A DNA stretch of 35,656 nt, taken from assembly GCA_017550625.1 (NCBI GenBank), contig JAFZOL010000063.1, positions 1 through 35,656 on the forward strand, written 5' to 3'. Positions within the stretch are counted from its first letter, which is position 1. Each line of letters opens with the position of its first letter. Origin of the DNA: Clostridia bacterium (GTDB taxonomy: Bacteria > Bacillota > Clostridia > Oscillospirales > Acutalibacteraceae). This document shows positions 14,996 to 22,868 of the stretch, piece by piece. A program made the translations under genes and the position numbers. Under the pieces are notes generated by a model. That model had not been told where the DNA came from. It did no database searches and saw only the letters and a list, made by a program, of their open reading frames with translations.

Positions 14996-17900
14996 ATGAA
15001 ACACAGTTTGCTCAAGAAAGCGCTGTCCGTCGTGCTTACGGCGGTCATGCTGCTGACGACCGTCTCCCTCATCGCGTTTGCCGACTACGGCTACGTGGCG
15101 CTGGAAGACACCTATCTCATTTCCGACACCGAGCGGCGCATCGCCCCCGGCGTGAAGGAAAACCGTATCGTGACCAACAACTCCACCGGCATGCAGCAGG
15201 AGATGATCTACGCCGTGTCCGTCGATCCGACCGCGCAGGTCGGCCTGATGGCCGGTTACGCCGACTATAACGGCTCGACCTGGAAGATGCAGACCGTGCG
15301 CGAGCAGGCCGCGAAGGCCTCGCAGGCGACCGGGCGCAACATCGTGGCCGCCGTGAACGCCGACATCTTCAACATGCAGACCGGCGAGCCCGCGGGCGTG
15401 CTGGTCATGAACGGCAACGTTTACAAGGCCGGCCTCGGCAGACCCTATTTCGGCGTGACGACCGACGGGCGGATCGTGATCGGCGAATCCCTGACGAGCG
15501 AAGTGCTTGCCACGCTCAAAGAGGCGATCTCGGGCTTCTATATGATCGTCAAGGACGGGCAGCGTACCGGCCCCGGCACGAATCCCGATTCGAACGTCGC
15601 CCCGAAGACCTGCGTCGGCCTCAAGGCGGACGGCACCGTGGTCATCGTGACCATTGACGGCCGGAACTTCCCGGTGTCCAATTCGCTGGGCGACTACGAT
15701 CTTGCCACCATCATGCTCGGCCTCGGATGCGTGGACGTGCTGAACCTCGACGGCGGCGGCTCTTCGACCTATCTCGCGAAATACGAGGGCAAGAATTATC
15801 TCGAGCTCGCGAACAACCCCTCCGACGCGGTCGAGCGCAAGGTCTCTTCTTCGCTCTTCGTCTATTCCACCGCGCGTCCCAGCGGCGAGTTCGACCACGC
15901 CGCCCTTGAGCCCAACAACAGGCTCTATACGCCCGGCTCGACCGTGACCTTCACGGCGACCGGCGTCGACTCCGCCGGCGGCTCGGCCACGCTGCCCGCG
16001 GGCGTGTTCGCCCTTGCGGCCGACAGCGCCGCCCTCGGCACGATCACGGACGACGGCGTGTTCACCGCGGGCGCTACCGAAGGCAGAGTGACCGTGAATT
16101 ATGTCTCCGGCGGCGAGGTCGTCGGCACGACCTTCATCGAGATCGCCACGCCCGACGAGCTGTATATCCCCAGCGACGAGTATTCGCTCGATTATGATGA
16201 AACGACGGACTTCGGCCTCGTGGCGAAGAACGCCGGCAGGGAGATCCTGCTCAAGGCCGGCGACATCGTATGGTCGGCAACGGCAGACGGCGCGGACGTG
16301 ACGGCCGGGATCGGCACGTTCGACGGCCTGACCCTGACGACGCGGAGCGAAGGCAGCATGGAGGCGGACGTGACCGCGGCCTCCGCGTACGACCAGTCCG
16401 TGACGGCCGCCACAAGGGTCGTCATCGGCGCAGAACCCGTGATGCTGTACGACTTCGAATACACCACCGATCAGGAGGAGGCCGCGGCCAGCGAAGGCAG
16501 GCTGCAGTGGATCCCCTCCTACGATCTTCCCGTTTACGACAACAAAAACAAGCCCGACGGCAAAACGCACACGCAGAAGGCCGCCGAATGGTATGAGGAG
16601 GGCTATCCGCTTTACGGCTGGCCGAACGCCTCGCTCGACGTGACCGCGATGCACGCCACGGTCGTGGACGCCGCCGACGGCGAGCCCGTCCGCTTCGGCG
16701 ACCACGCCCTGCGCATGGACGTCGACTTCTCGTCCTACAACAAGACCGGCAACTCCAACAACTACATCCGCGTGACGAGCCCCGATTACCGGTTCGAGGG
16801 CTCGCCCAAGAAGATGTCCGCGTGGGTCTACTGCCCCGAGGGCATGGCGAACTTCGCCCTGTATCTGAACCTCTGCAATAAGGACGGCAGCATCACCTAT
16901 GCGCCGGTCTCGACCATGAACGGCTCGGTGGCCGAAAACTGGGTCGGCTGGAAATACGTGGAGATCGACCTCACGACGCCCGTTACCGGCAGCACCAACA
17001 TCTCGCCCACCAGCTATCCCTACGGCTTCTATCAGGGCTGCGGCATCTTCTGGGTGTCCTTCCAGCCCGGCATCCCGAACGGCACGCGCTCCGCGAGCAC
17101 GGTGTATATCGACAACATCCAGCTCATTTACAGCTCGAATACGGACGATACCAAGAACCCCGAGATCACCTCGATCACCTACGATACGCTCGGCGCGCCC
17201 GAGGAATTCGTTAACTACGAGACCGTTCTCTCCGATCCCACGGTCACCATCCGCGCCTCGTTCAGAGACGCCGAAGACAAATACATGACCGGCATCGATG
17301 ACACCAAGGTGTCGATGAGCATCGACGGTGTGGACGTGACCGACAAGTGCTACGTGAACGCCGGCGACGGCCAGATCTATTTCTACGACGCCGAGCTCAA
17401 CAACGGCACGCACAGCGTGAGCGTGACGGTTTACGACAACTTCGGCAACAAGACCACCGAGACGAGATTCTTCACGGTGGACGCCGATTCCCCGGCCGCC
17501 GCCGAGCTTGTCGCCGAACAGGAAAGCCCCGTGCTCGGCCTGCCGTATACGCTTGACGTGAAGGCCGCCGATCCCGCAGATATCGTCGGCGCGGACATCG
17601 CGGTGCACACCTTCGCCGCGTTCACCTATTTCTATGACGACGTCCACGTCGAGCCCGCCGAGGGCTTCGCGCTCGCGGGCGAGCCCAAATACGACGCGAC
17701 GAACGCCATCATCAGCTTCAAGCTCGAACGGGACGGCAGGACGGTCCCCGCGGACGGCGTCATCGCGAGGATCGTGTATAACGTTCCGTCCATTGTCCGT
17801 TCCGACAGCATCGACGTATCCTTCCGTGTGGATAAGGGCGGCCTGACGTTCGCGACCACTCACGGAGAGAAGTATCTCGGCTCCTTCGGCGGAACGGTGA

Positions 17901-20326
17901 GCGCCTCGTGCATCGCCCCGCTGACCCTGACCTCCGACACCTTCCTTGTCGGCCGCGGCGGTTACTTCTACGTCACCGACCTCGCGGGCGAGCCCGTGGA
18001 GGGCGCGGTGCTGAAGAACGAGGACGGCACGCCCGTGGGCGAAGGCGCGACCGACGCCGAAGGCAAGTATTACACCGAGGCGTACAAGGACGCGATCACC
18101 GCGTTCAAGGTCCGCGCCGAAAAGGACGATCTCATCTCCTTCTATTACGAGGGCCAGAGCTTCACTGCCGGCGGCGACGAAACGGGTCTGCCGATGGACG
18201 TGACGCTCAACGGCGCGAAGAACGGCGGCACGATGCTCAACGTCTCGTGGTTCGCCTCCCCCACGGCCGCCGCGCAGAACGCGGTGGTGAAATACGCCGA
18301 GAAGGCCGCTTATGAAGCCGAAGGCGAAGAAGCGTTCACAACGTTTACGGGCGTGAGCAGGCTCGAAGAGCTCGATTCCACGAGCAACCTCGAAACCAAC
18401 TTCGCCCTGCTCTTCAACAAGGCTTGCGTCACCGGCCTCAAAGAGAACACCGAATACGTTTACGTCGTCGGCGACGGCGAAAAGATGAGCGAGCTCAGAA
18501 CGTTCAAAACCGGCAGGAACAACGCCGACACGAGCTTCTTCATCATCGGCGATATGCAGAGCGAGGATTCCGCCAACATCAACGCGATCCTCGACGCGCT
18601 GGCGGGCGACGGCACGGACTACCGTTTCGGCGTACAGACCGGCGACGCCGTTGACAACGGCGGCCAGTACCGCTGGTGGCAGAACGTGGGCGAGACCTTC
18701 TCGAACGGCTATCTCGGCTCGCTGCCCATCCTGCACGTGCTCGGCAATCACGAATACTACGGCGACTTCTCAGGTGAGAATTCGGCGGACTATTTCGGCA
18801 TGGAAACGCTCGCGGACGGCTCCGCCCCGCTTGCCTACAGCTCCGTGAACGGCAACGTGTACACCGCCGTGATCAACTACGCCGACGCTTCGGAAGAGAA
18901 TTACGTCAGGGCGCTCGAATGGGTCCGTGAGGACGCCGCCGCGTCGAACGCGCTGTGGAAGGTGCTCGCCATCCATCAGCCCGCCTACTACACCAATCCC
19001 GGCGGCAGCAACGACGTGGTCAACCGCCTCATCCCGGCGTTCGTTGACGAAAACGGCTTCTCGTTCGTCTTCTCCGGCCACGACCACTCTTACATGCGCA
19101 CCTATCCCGTTACGAACGGCGTGCGCGACGACGAGAACGGCGCGGTGTATTACATCTGCGGCTCCACCGGCGAAAAGTCGTATCAGGTCATCGAGAACCC
19201 CGACTTCCCCTACGCCATGGTGCGCGGCTCCGGCGCCGTTGACGGCGAATACGAGGCCGTGTATCTGACCGCCACCGCCACCGACACGGCCTTCACCGTG
19301 GACACGCACGAAGTTACCGTGACAGGCGACGGCACGTATAACGACGTGATCATCGACACCTATACGATGACCAGAGCCGTGACCTGCACCGAAAGCGGCA
19401 AGCACGATTTCGCCTATGCCGACGGCGCGCTGACCTGCAAGGTGTGCGGCTACACCAAGCCCGTCGACGGCTACACCGGCTTTGCCGAGGACGCCGCGAC
19501 CGGCGGCACGCGCTATTTCCTGAACGGCGTTTCGCAGACCGGCTGGCTCAACTATGAAGAGGACTGCTATTACTTCGACGCCGACGGCATCGCCGTGACC
19601 GGCAACCAGACGATCGACGGCATCAGCTATCGCTTCGACAACGAGGGCCGCCAGATCGGCGCGACCTTCGTGAAGGGCGCCGACGGCTATACCCGCGCCT
19701 ACCGCGGCGGCCACTATCTTGTGGGCTGGAACGAGATCGAGGGCAAGCTCTACTTCTTCAGCTCCAACGCCCAGCAGGAGGGCCGCATGTACACCGGCAC
19801 CGCCACGATCAGGATCTATACCGGCCAGCAGATCACCTTCAAGTTCGCGAGCGACGGCCACCTGCTTGAGGGCGCGTTCGTGACCGAAGAGAACGGCACC
19901 TGCTATTTCTGGGGCCAGGACAGACTGCTCGGCTGGCAGGAGATCAAGGGCACGACCTATTACTTCGATCCCGCGACGGGCTACATGGCAACGGGCATGA
20001 CCACGATCGACGGCACGGCGTATATGTTCTCCGATAAGGGCGCCTTCCTGCACGAGGGCGACCACGAGTTCACGTTCGACCACCATCAGGACGCCTCGTG
20101 CGTGGACGAGGAGCAGAACGTTTATAAGTGCACCAAGTGCGGCGAGACCGCCGTGGAGGTGCTCGGCCCCGCCACGGGCCACGTGGATGCCGACGGCGAC
20201 GATCTGTGCGACGTCTGCGGCAAATACACGAAGACAAACAACAACCTCTGGGAGATCATCATGCGGTTCTTCATCCGGATCCGCAACTGGTTCCGCACGA
20301 TCTTCTCGAGGCTCAGCATCCGCTGA
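14996..20326 (+). CDS. Secreted NAGPA phosphodiester glycosidase / metallophosphoesterase fusion with cell-wall-binding repeats
   Basis: This 1776-residue protein has a signal peptide cut after about Ala29 (AFA/DYG). Residues ~50-295 are a NAGPA (DUF2233) domain, with Asn121 in VNADIF and the signature LDGGGSST (252-258); this family hydrolyses sugar-1-phosphodiesters. Then come Ig-like sequence (~300-475), a jelly-roll-like, CBM-type region (~483-710), another Ig-like domain (~722-830), a possible cohesin-like fold (~831-972) and an FN3-like stretch (~1080-1172). Residues ~1178-1430 are a purple-acid-phosphatase-like domain with Asp1186, GDAVD (1216-1220), GNHE (1250-1253), His1327 and GHDH (1361-1364). 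Cell-wall-binding-type aromatic/Gly repeats follow (~1495-1690), flanked by CxxC motifs, then a basic-aromatic tail. No LPXTG motif is present. NAGPA and phosphatase calls are firm; the Ig, jelly-roll and cohesin calls are tentative. Confidence 0.85.
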   Translation: MKHSLLKKALSVVLTAVMLLTTVSLIAFADYGYVALEDTYLISDTERRIAPGVKENRIVTNNSTGMQQEMIYAVSVDPTAQVGLMAGYADYNGSTWKMQTVREQAAKASQATGRNIVAAVNADIFNMQTGEPAGVLVMNGNVYKAGLGRPYFGVTTDGRIVIGESLTSEVLATLKEAISGFYMIVKDGQRTGPGTNPDSNVAPKTCVGLKADGTVVIVTIDGRNFPVSNSLGDYDLATIMLGLGCVDVLNLDGGGSSTYLAKYEGKNYLELANNPSDAVERKVSSSLFVYSTARPSGEFDHAALEPNNRLYTPGSTVTFTATGVDSAGGSATLPAGVFALAADSAALGTITDDGVFTAGATEGRVTVNYVSGGEVVGTTFIEIATPDELYIPSDEYSLDYDETTDFGLVAKNAGREILLKAGDIVWSATADGADVTAGIGTFDGLTLTTRSEGSMEADVTAASAYDQSVTAATRVVIGAEPVMLYDFEYTTDQEEAAASEGRLQWIPSYDLPVYDNKNKPDGKTHTQKAAEWYEEGYPLYGWPNASLDVTAMHATVVDAADGEPVRFGDHALRMDVDFSSYNKTGNSNNYIRVTSPDYRFEGSPKKMSAWVYCPEGMANFALYLNLCNKDGSITYAPVSTMNGSVAENWVGWKYVEIDLTTPVTGSTNISPTSYPYGFYQGCGIFWVSFQPGIPNGTRSASTVYIDNIQLIYSSNTDDTKNPEITSITYDTLGAPEEFVNYETVLSDPTVTIRASFRDAEDKYMTGIDDTKVSMSIDGVDVTDKCYVNAGDGQIYFYDAELNNGTHSVSVTVYDNFGNKTTETRFFTVDADSPAAAELVAEQESPVLGLPYTLDVKAADPADIVGADIAVHTFAAFTYFYDDVHVEPAEGFALAGEPKYDATNAIISFKLERDGRTVPADGVIARIVYNVPSIVRSDSIDVSFRVDKGGLTFATTHGEKYLGSFGGTVSASCIAPLTLTSDTFLVGRGGYFYVTDLAGEPVEGAVLKNEDGTPVGEGATDAEGKYYTEAYKDAITAFKVRAEKDDLISFYYEGQSFTAGGDETGLPMDVTLNGAKNGGTMLNVSWFASPTAAAQNAVVKYAEKAAYEAEGEEAFTTFTGVSRLEELDSTSNLETNFALLFNKACVTGLKENTEYVYVVGDGEKMSELRTFKTGRNNADTSFFIIGDMQSEDSANINAILDALAGDGTDYRFGVQTGDAVDNGGQYRWWQNVGETFSNGYLGSLPILHVLGNHEYYGDFSGENSADYFGMETLADGSAPLAYSSVNGNVYTAVINYADASEENYVRALEWVREDAAASNALWKVLAIHQPAYYTNPGGSNDVVNRLIPAFVDENGFSFVFSGHDHSYMRTYPVTNGVRDDENGAVYYICGSTGEKSYQVIENPDFPYAMVRGSGAVDGEYEAVYLTATATDTAFTVDTHEVTVTGDGTYNDVIIDTYTMTRAVTCTESGKHDFAYADGALTCKVCGYTKPVDGYTGFAEDAATGGTRYFLNGVSQTGWLNYEEDCYYFDADGIAVTGNQTIDGISYRFDNEGRQIGATFVKGADGYTRAYRGGHYLVGWNEIEGKLYFFSSNAQQEGRMYTGTATIRIYTGQQITFKFASDGHLLEGAFVTEENGTCYFWGQDRLLGWQEIKGTTYYFDPATGYMATGMTTIDGTAYMFSDKGAFLHEGDHEFTFDHHQDASCVDEEQNVYKCTKCGETAVEVLGPATGHVDADGDDLCDVCGKYTKTNNNLWEIIMRFFIRIRNWFRTIFSRLSIR

Positions 20327-20343
20327 ATCCGGAATATGTAAAC

Positions 20344-20376
20344 GGGGGCCGGTTGAAAAACCGGCTCCCCTTCTTT
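20344..20376 (+). terminator. Terminator after the NAGPA-phosphatase gene
   Basis: GGGG-GCCGGTT, a GAAA loop, AACCGGC, one bulged T and CCCC are followed by TTCTTT. Confidence 0.8.
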
Positions 20377-20387
20377 GTAGTTTTTTC

Positions 20388-20431
20388 GCGAATAAAAAGA
20401 AGAATCCCCCGTACCTTGCGGCGCGGGGGAT
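20388..20431 (-). terminator. Terminator after hsp20
   Basis: Read on the minus strand, ATCCCCCG (20424-20431), a 12-nt loop and CGGGGGAT (20404-20411) are followed by TCTTCTTTTTATT. It converges with the plus-strand terminator just to its left. Confidence 0.75.
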
Positions 20432-20447
20432 CCGTTTTGTTGCGGGG

Positions 20448-20888
20448 TTATTCGATCATGATGCGTTTCGGCTCGGGCAGCTTCTTTTCTTTCTTCGGGA
20501 TCGAAAGCTGCAATACGCCGTCTTCGAATTTCGCCTTGACGTCTTCTTCGGTCACGTCCTCGCCGACGTAGAAGCTGCGCTGGCGGCTGCCGACGTAACG
20601 CTCGCGGCAGATCATTCTGCCCTTGTCGTCCTTCTCGTCCTTTTTGAGGCCTTTCTCGGCCGTGACGGTGAGATAACCGTGCTCGAGTTTGAGCTCGACT
20701 TCGTCCTTCTTGAAGCCCGGCAGGTCGATATCGACGATATAGCCGTCGTCCTTCTCCTGCACGTCGGTCTTCATGACTCTGGCGGCGTGCTTGCCGTAGA
20801 GCTTGCGGTCAACGTCTTCCGTTTCTCTGAGCGCCGGAAGCATCCAGTCGTCGAAGAAGCTGTCTCTGAACAATGCGGGTACTAACAT
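20448..20888 (-). CDS. Hsp20/alpha-crystallin small heat-shock protein
   Basis: Small heat-shock proteins are ATP-independent holdases that keep unfolding proteins soluble. The 146-residue product has the usual Firmicutes N terminus (MLVPALFRDSFFDDW) and an alpha-crystallin domain from about residue 38 (VMKTDVQEKDDGYIVDIDLP). The hallmark GVLQLSIPK lies near residue 128, and the Lys-rich tail ends ...PKRIMIE. The ATG at 20888 has AGGAGG upstream, partly inside a small hairpin. Expression is very probably controlled by HrcA through the CIRCE operator at 21026-21052, with a leader of about 115 nt. The gene stands alone between convergent terminators and a divergent promoter region. Confidence 0.96.
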   Translation of the reverse strand: MLVPALFRDSFFDDWMLPALRETEDVDRKLYGKHAARVMKTDVQEKDDGYIVDIDLPGFKKDEVELKLEHGYLTVTAEKGLKKDEKDDKGRMICRERYVGSRQRSFYVGEDVTEEDVKAKFEDGVLQLSIPKKEKKLPEPKRIMIE

Positions 20889-21009
20889 AGGTCAAAACCT
20901 CCTTTACTCTTTAACAACCTGTGTTACCGAGCAAGGGACCGGTGGGTCTGGCCGAAGGCTGCCTTTTCGATCGGGCGCCCCGGCCGGCTCTGTTCCTTTG
21001 TTCGTCTAT

Positions 21010-21038
21010 ATAGTAGCACAAATTTTTAGCACTGTCAA
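21010..21038 (-). promoter_or_regulatory. hsp20 promoter
   Basis: Minus-strand TTGACA (21033-21038), 17 bp and TACTAT (21010-21015). The -35 box falls inside the CIRCE element, so HrcA binding would directly block RNA polymerase. Confidence 0.8.
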
Positions 21039-21052
21039 TAGTTGAGTGCTAA
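21026..21052. promoter_or_regulatory. CIRCE operator (HrcA site)
   Basis: TTAGCACTG, nine bases and GAGTGCTAA match the consensus TTAGCACTC-N9-GAGTGCTAA with one mismatch (G for C at the last base of the left arm). HrcA represses chaperone genes through this element and is released under heat stress. Confidence 0.93.
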
Positions 21053-21169
21053 TTTTTCAAACTTTTTTTCATTTTAATCAACATAAATCTCAGTACTGTT
21101 GCGGAATTTCCGCGCCGGGACGACAGTCCGCGCGGAAAAACAGTCTTTTTCGGCAAACAGAGATTTTCT

Positions 21170-21199
21170 TTGACATCGGGCGGGGCGTTATGCTATACT
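21170..21199 (+). promoter_or_regulatory. Promoter of the TPR-like membrane protein gene
   Basis: TTGACA (21170-21175), 18 bp and TATACT (21194-21199) with an upstream TGC giving an extended -10. The start would be near 21206. Confidence 0.75.
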
Positions 21200-21231
21200 G
21201 GTAACAGGAATACCGAAAGGAGCGAACACAG

Positions 21232-22803
21232 ATGGACCCCACGAACATGAACGGCACACCGTATCCCGGCGAGGGCGCGCAGCCGAACGCGGCCTATCCG
21301 CCCTATCAGCCTTATCAGCAGGCCCCCGCTTACGGGCAGCAGACTTATCCGCCCTACCAGCAGCCCGCGCCCCCGGCGCAGCCCGCCGCCCCCGCGTATG
21401 ACACGGACTACGCACCGCCGCGGCAGGAAGCCCCGGCGTATCCGGAGTATCCCGCGTACCCGCAGCAGCCGCAGTATCAGACCGAGGCGCCGGTGTACGG
21501 GCAGCAGCCGCAGTATCAGGCCGAGGCGCCGGCATACCCGCAGCAGCCGCAGTATCAGGCCGAGACGCCCGCGTACCCGCAGCAGCAGTATCAGGCAGCG
21601 GAACCGGCGTACGGCCAGCAGGGCTATCAGGGCGCCGCGTATCAGCCGCAGCAGACGGCCTATCCGAACACCTATCAGCCGCAGGGCTACGTGCCCGCCG
21701 ACGCGCAGGCGGCCCGGCCTGCCCCCGAAGCGCCAAAGAAAAAGAAAAAGACGGGGCTGATCGTCGGGCTGATCGCAGGCCTCGTTGCCGTCGGCGCGGC
21801 AGTCGCCGTGGTGCTGCTCGTCGTCATGCCGCAGCAAAAATACAACAAGGCAAAAGACCTGCTCAACGCCGGCGACTATGACGCGGCGTACGACGCGTTC
21901 GAGGCCCTCGGCGACTATAAGGACAGCGCCGACATGCTGGACGAAGTGCGCTACCGTCAGGCGAAGGACTATCTCAGGGCGAAGCAGTACGACAAGGCCT
22001 ACGACGCGTTCGACGCCCTCGGGAGCTACGCCGACAGCAGAAAGATGCTCAAAGAGGTGACCTACCTCAAGGCGTGCGGGGCGCTGGACGACGAAAACTA
22101 CGCGACGGCGTATCAGCTCTTCAAAAAGCTGCCGGGCTATGCCGGGGCGGACGAAAAGCTCGAAGAAACGCTGGAGGCGTGGACCGAAGCCGTGCTCGCA
22201 TCCGGCGCCGACGCGGAGCTCTATGAAGAGTACGTGGAGCTGGACGACGAGCAGATCGAAACCGTTTACACGCTGGTGACGGACTATATCGACGACAACA
22301 GCGACCTGACGATGGACCAGTGGCGCTATTATCTCGCCGCCAACGCCCTCGCCGTGGTCAACAAGCTGCCGGAGGACTACGGCAAAACGGAATACGTGCG
22401 CGACATTCTGACGTGGATGACCGGCGGCGGGGCGAACGCGACCTTCTATGAAAACAACACCGACGCCGTATCCGCCCTCTGGAACACGGATTGGATCAAG
22501 GGCCTGTTCAGCGACGGCTGGGCCCTGCTCGGTTTTCTGACGGGCAACTGGAGCACCTACAGCGGCGACTATTATTTCAACATGGTATGCAACGGCGGCG
22601 ATTCGTTCACGTCGTCGTATAACGTGCCGTGGGTGGAAAAGCCCGAGGGCACCAAGTTTTTCTGCGTCGACGATTACGTCTACTATCACGACAACGAGAA
22701 CAACGAGCACCTCGCCGAGGTGTTCCGCTTCACGCTCGTGAAAGAGGACCGGATCGAGATCTATTCTTACAAAAACAGCACGACCTATACGCTGTACCGC
22801 TGA
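21232..22803 (+). CDS. Membrane protein with Pro/Gln/Tyr-rich repeat tail and TPR-like repeats
   Basis: I do not recognise a named family for this 523-residue protein. The first ~168 residues are low complexity, rich in Pro, Gln, Tyr and Ala, with three 13-residue repeats of the type QQPQYQ-x-E-x-P-x-Y-x. A KKKKK stop-transfer segment and one transmembrane helix (about 175-199) follow, so the tail should be cytoplasmic. Outside there are TPR-like repeats (about 205-300) of the form AYDAFEALGDYKDSADML, common in clostridial membrane proteins. The last ~130 residues look beta-rich and end in a short Tyr-rich strand. The ATG has GAAAGGAG about 9 nt upstream. It has its own promoter and a perfect terminator, so it is probably monocistronic. 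Confidence 0.8.
   Translation: MDPTNMNGTPYPGEGAQPNAAYPPYQPYQQAPAYGQQTYPPYQQPAPPAQPAAPAYDTDYAPPRQEAPAYPEYPAYPQQPQYQTEAPVYGQQPQYQAEAPAYPQQPQYQAETPAYPQQQYQAAEPAYGQQGYQGAAYQPQQTAYPNTYQPQGYVPADAQAARPAPEAPKKKKKTGLIVGLIAGLVAVGAAVAVVLLVVMPQQKYNKAKDLLNAGDYDAAYDAFEALGDYKDSADMLDEVRYRQAKDYLRAKQYDKAYDAFDALGSYADSRKMLKEVTYLKACGALDDENYATAYQLFKKLPGYAGADEKLEETLEAWTEAVLASGADAELYEEYVELDDEQIETVYTLVTDYIDDNSDLTMDQWRYYLAANALAVVNKLPEDYGKTEYVRDILTWMTGGGANATFYENNTDAVSALWNTDWIKGLFSDGWALLGFLTGNWSTYSGDYYFNMVCNGGDSFTSSYNVPWVEKPEGTKFFCVDDYVYYHDNENNEHLAEVFRFTLVKEDRIEIYSYKNSTTYTLYR
21463..21579 (+). repeat. Three in-frame 39-bp coding repeats
   Basis: Copies begin at 21463, 21502 and 21541, each encoding QQPQYQ followed by T/A-E-A/T-P-x-Y-x. 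A shortened fourth copy follows from 21580. The unit is a multiple of three, so copy-number change would keep the reading frame. Confidence 0.85.
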
Positions 22804-22821
22804 GCCGAAACAATAAAAATT

Positions 22822-22852
22822 GGGGAGCCCTCGCGAGGGCTCCCCTTTTTTT
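22822..22852 (+). terminator. Terminator between the TPR-like gene and telA
   Basis: A perfect 24-bp palindrome (GGGGAGCCCTCG and its complement) is followed by seven T on the plus strand. On the minus strand it is followed by AATTTTTATTG, so it may also end the telA operon. Confidence 0.9.
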
Positions 22853-22868
22853 GTTGCTGAATACGTGA

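Larger units (their letters stand above)
20889..21231. other. Divergent hsp20 / 21232-gene control region
   Basis: This 343-bp gap holds no protein gene. It contains the GC-rich hsp20 leader (20889 to about 21003) with several possible stems, the hsp20 promoter and CIRCE operator (21010-21052), and the promoter of the plus-strand gene at 21232. About 110 bp of AT-rich sequence between the two promoters shows nothing I can name. Confidence 0.7.

Noticed and set aside
14936-18751. 1271-codon minus-strand frame opposite the NAGPA-phosphatase gene
   Set aside because: Antisense shadow; the plus-strand product has a signal peptide and intact enzyme motifs.
21463-21615. Repeats considered as a CRISPR array
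   Set aside because: The 39-bp units are contiguous, in frame and coding (QQPQYQ...), with no spacers.
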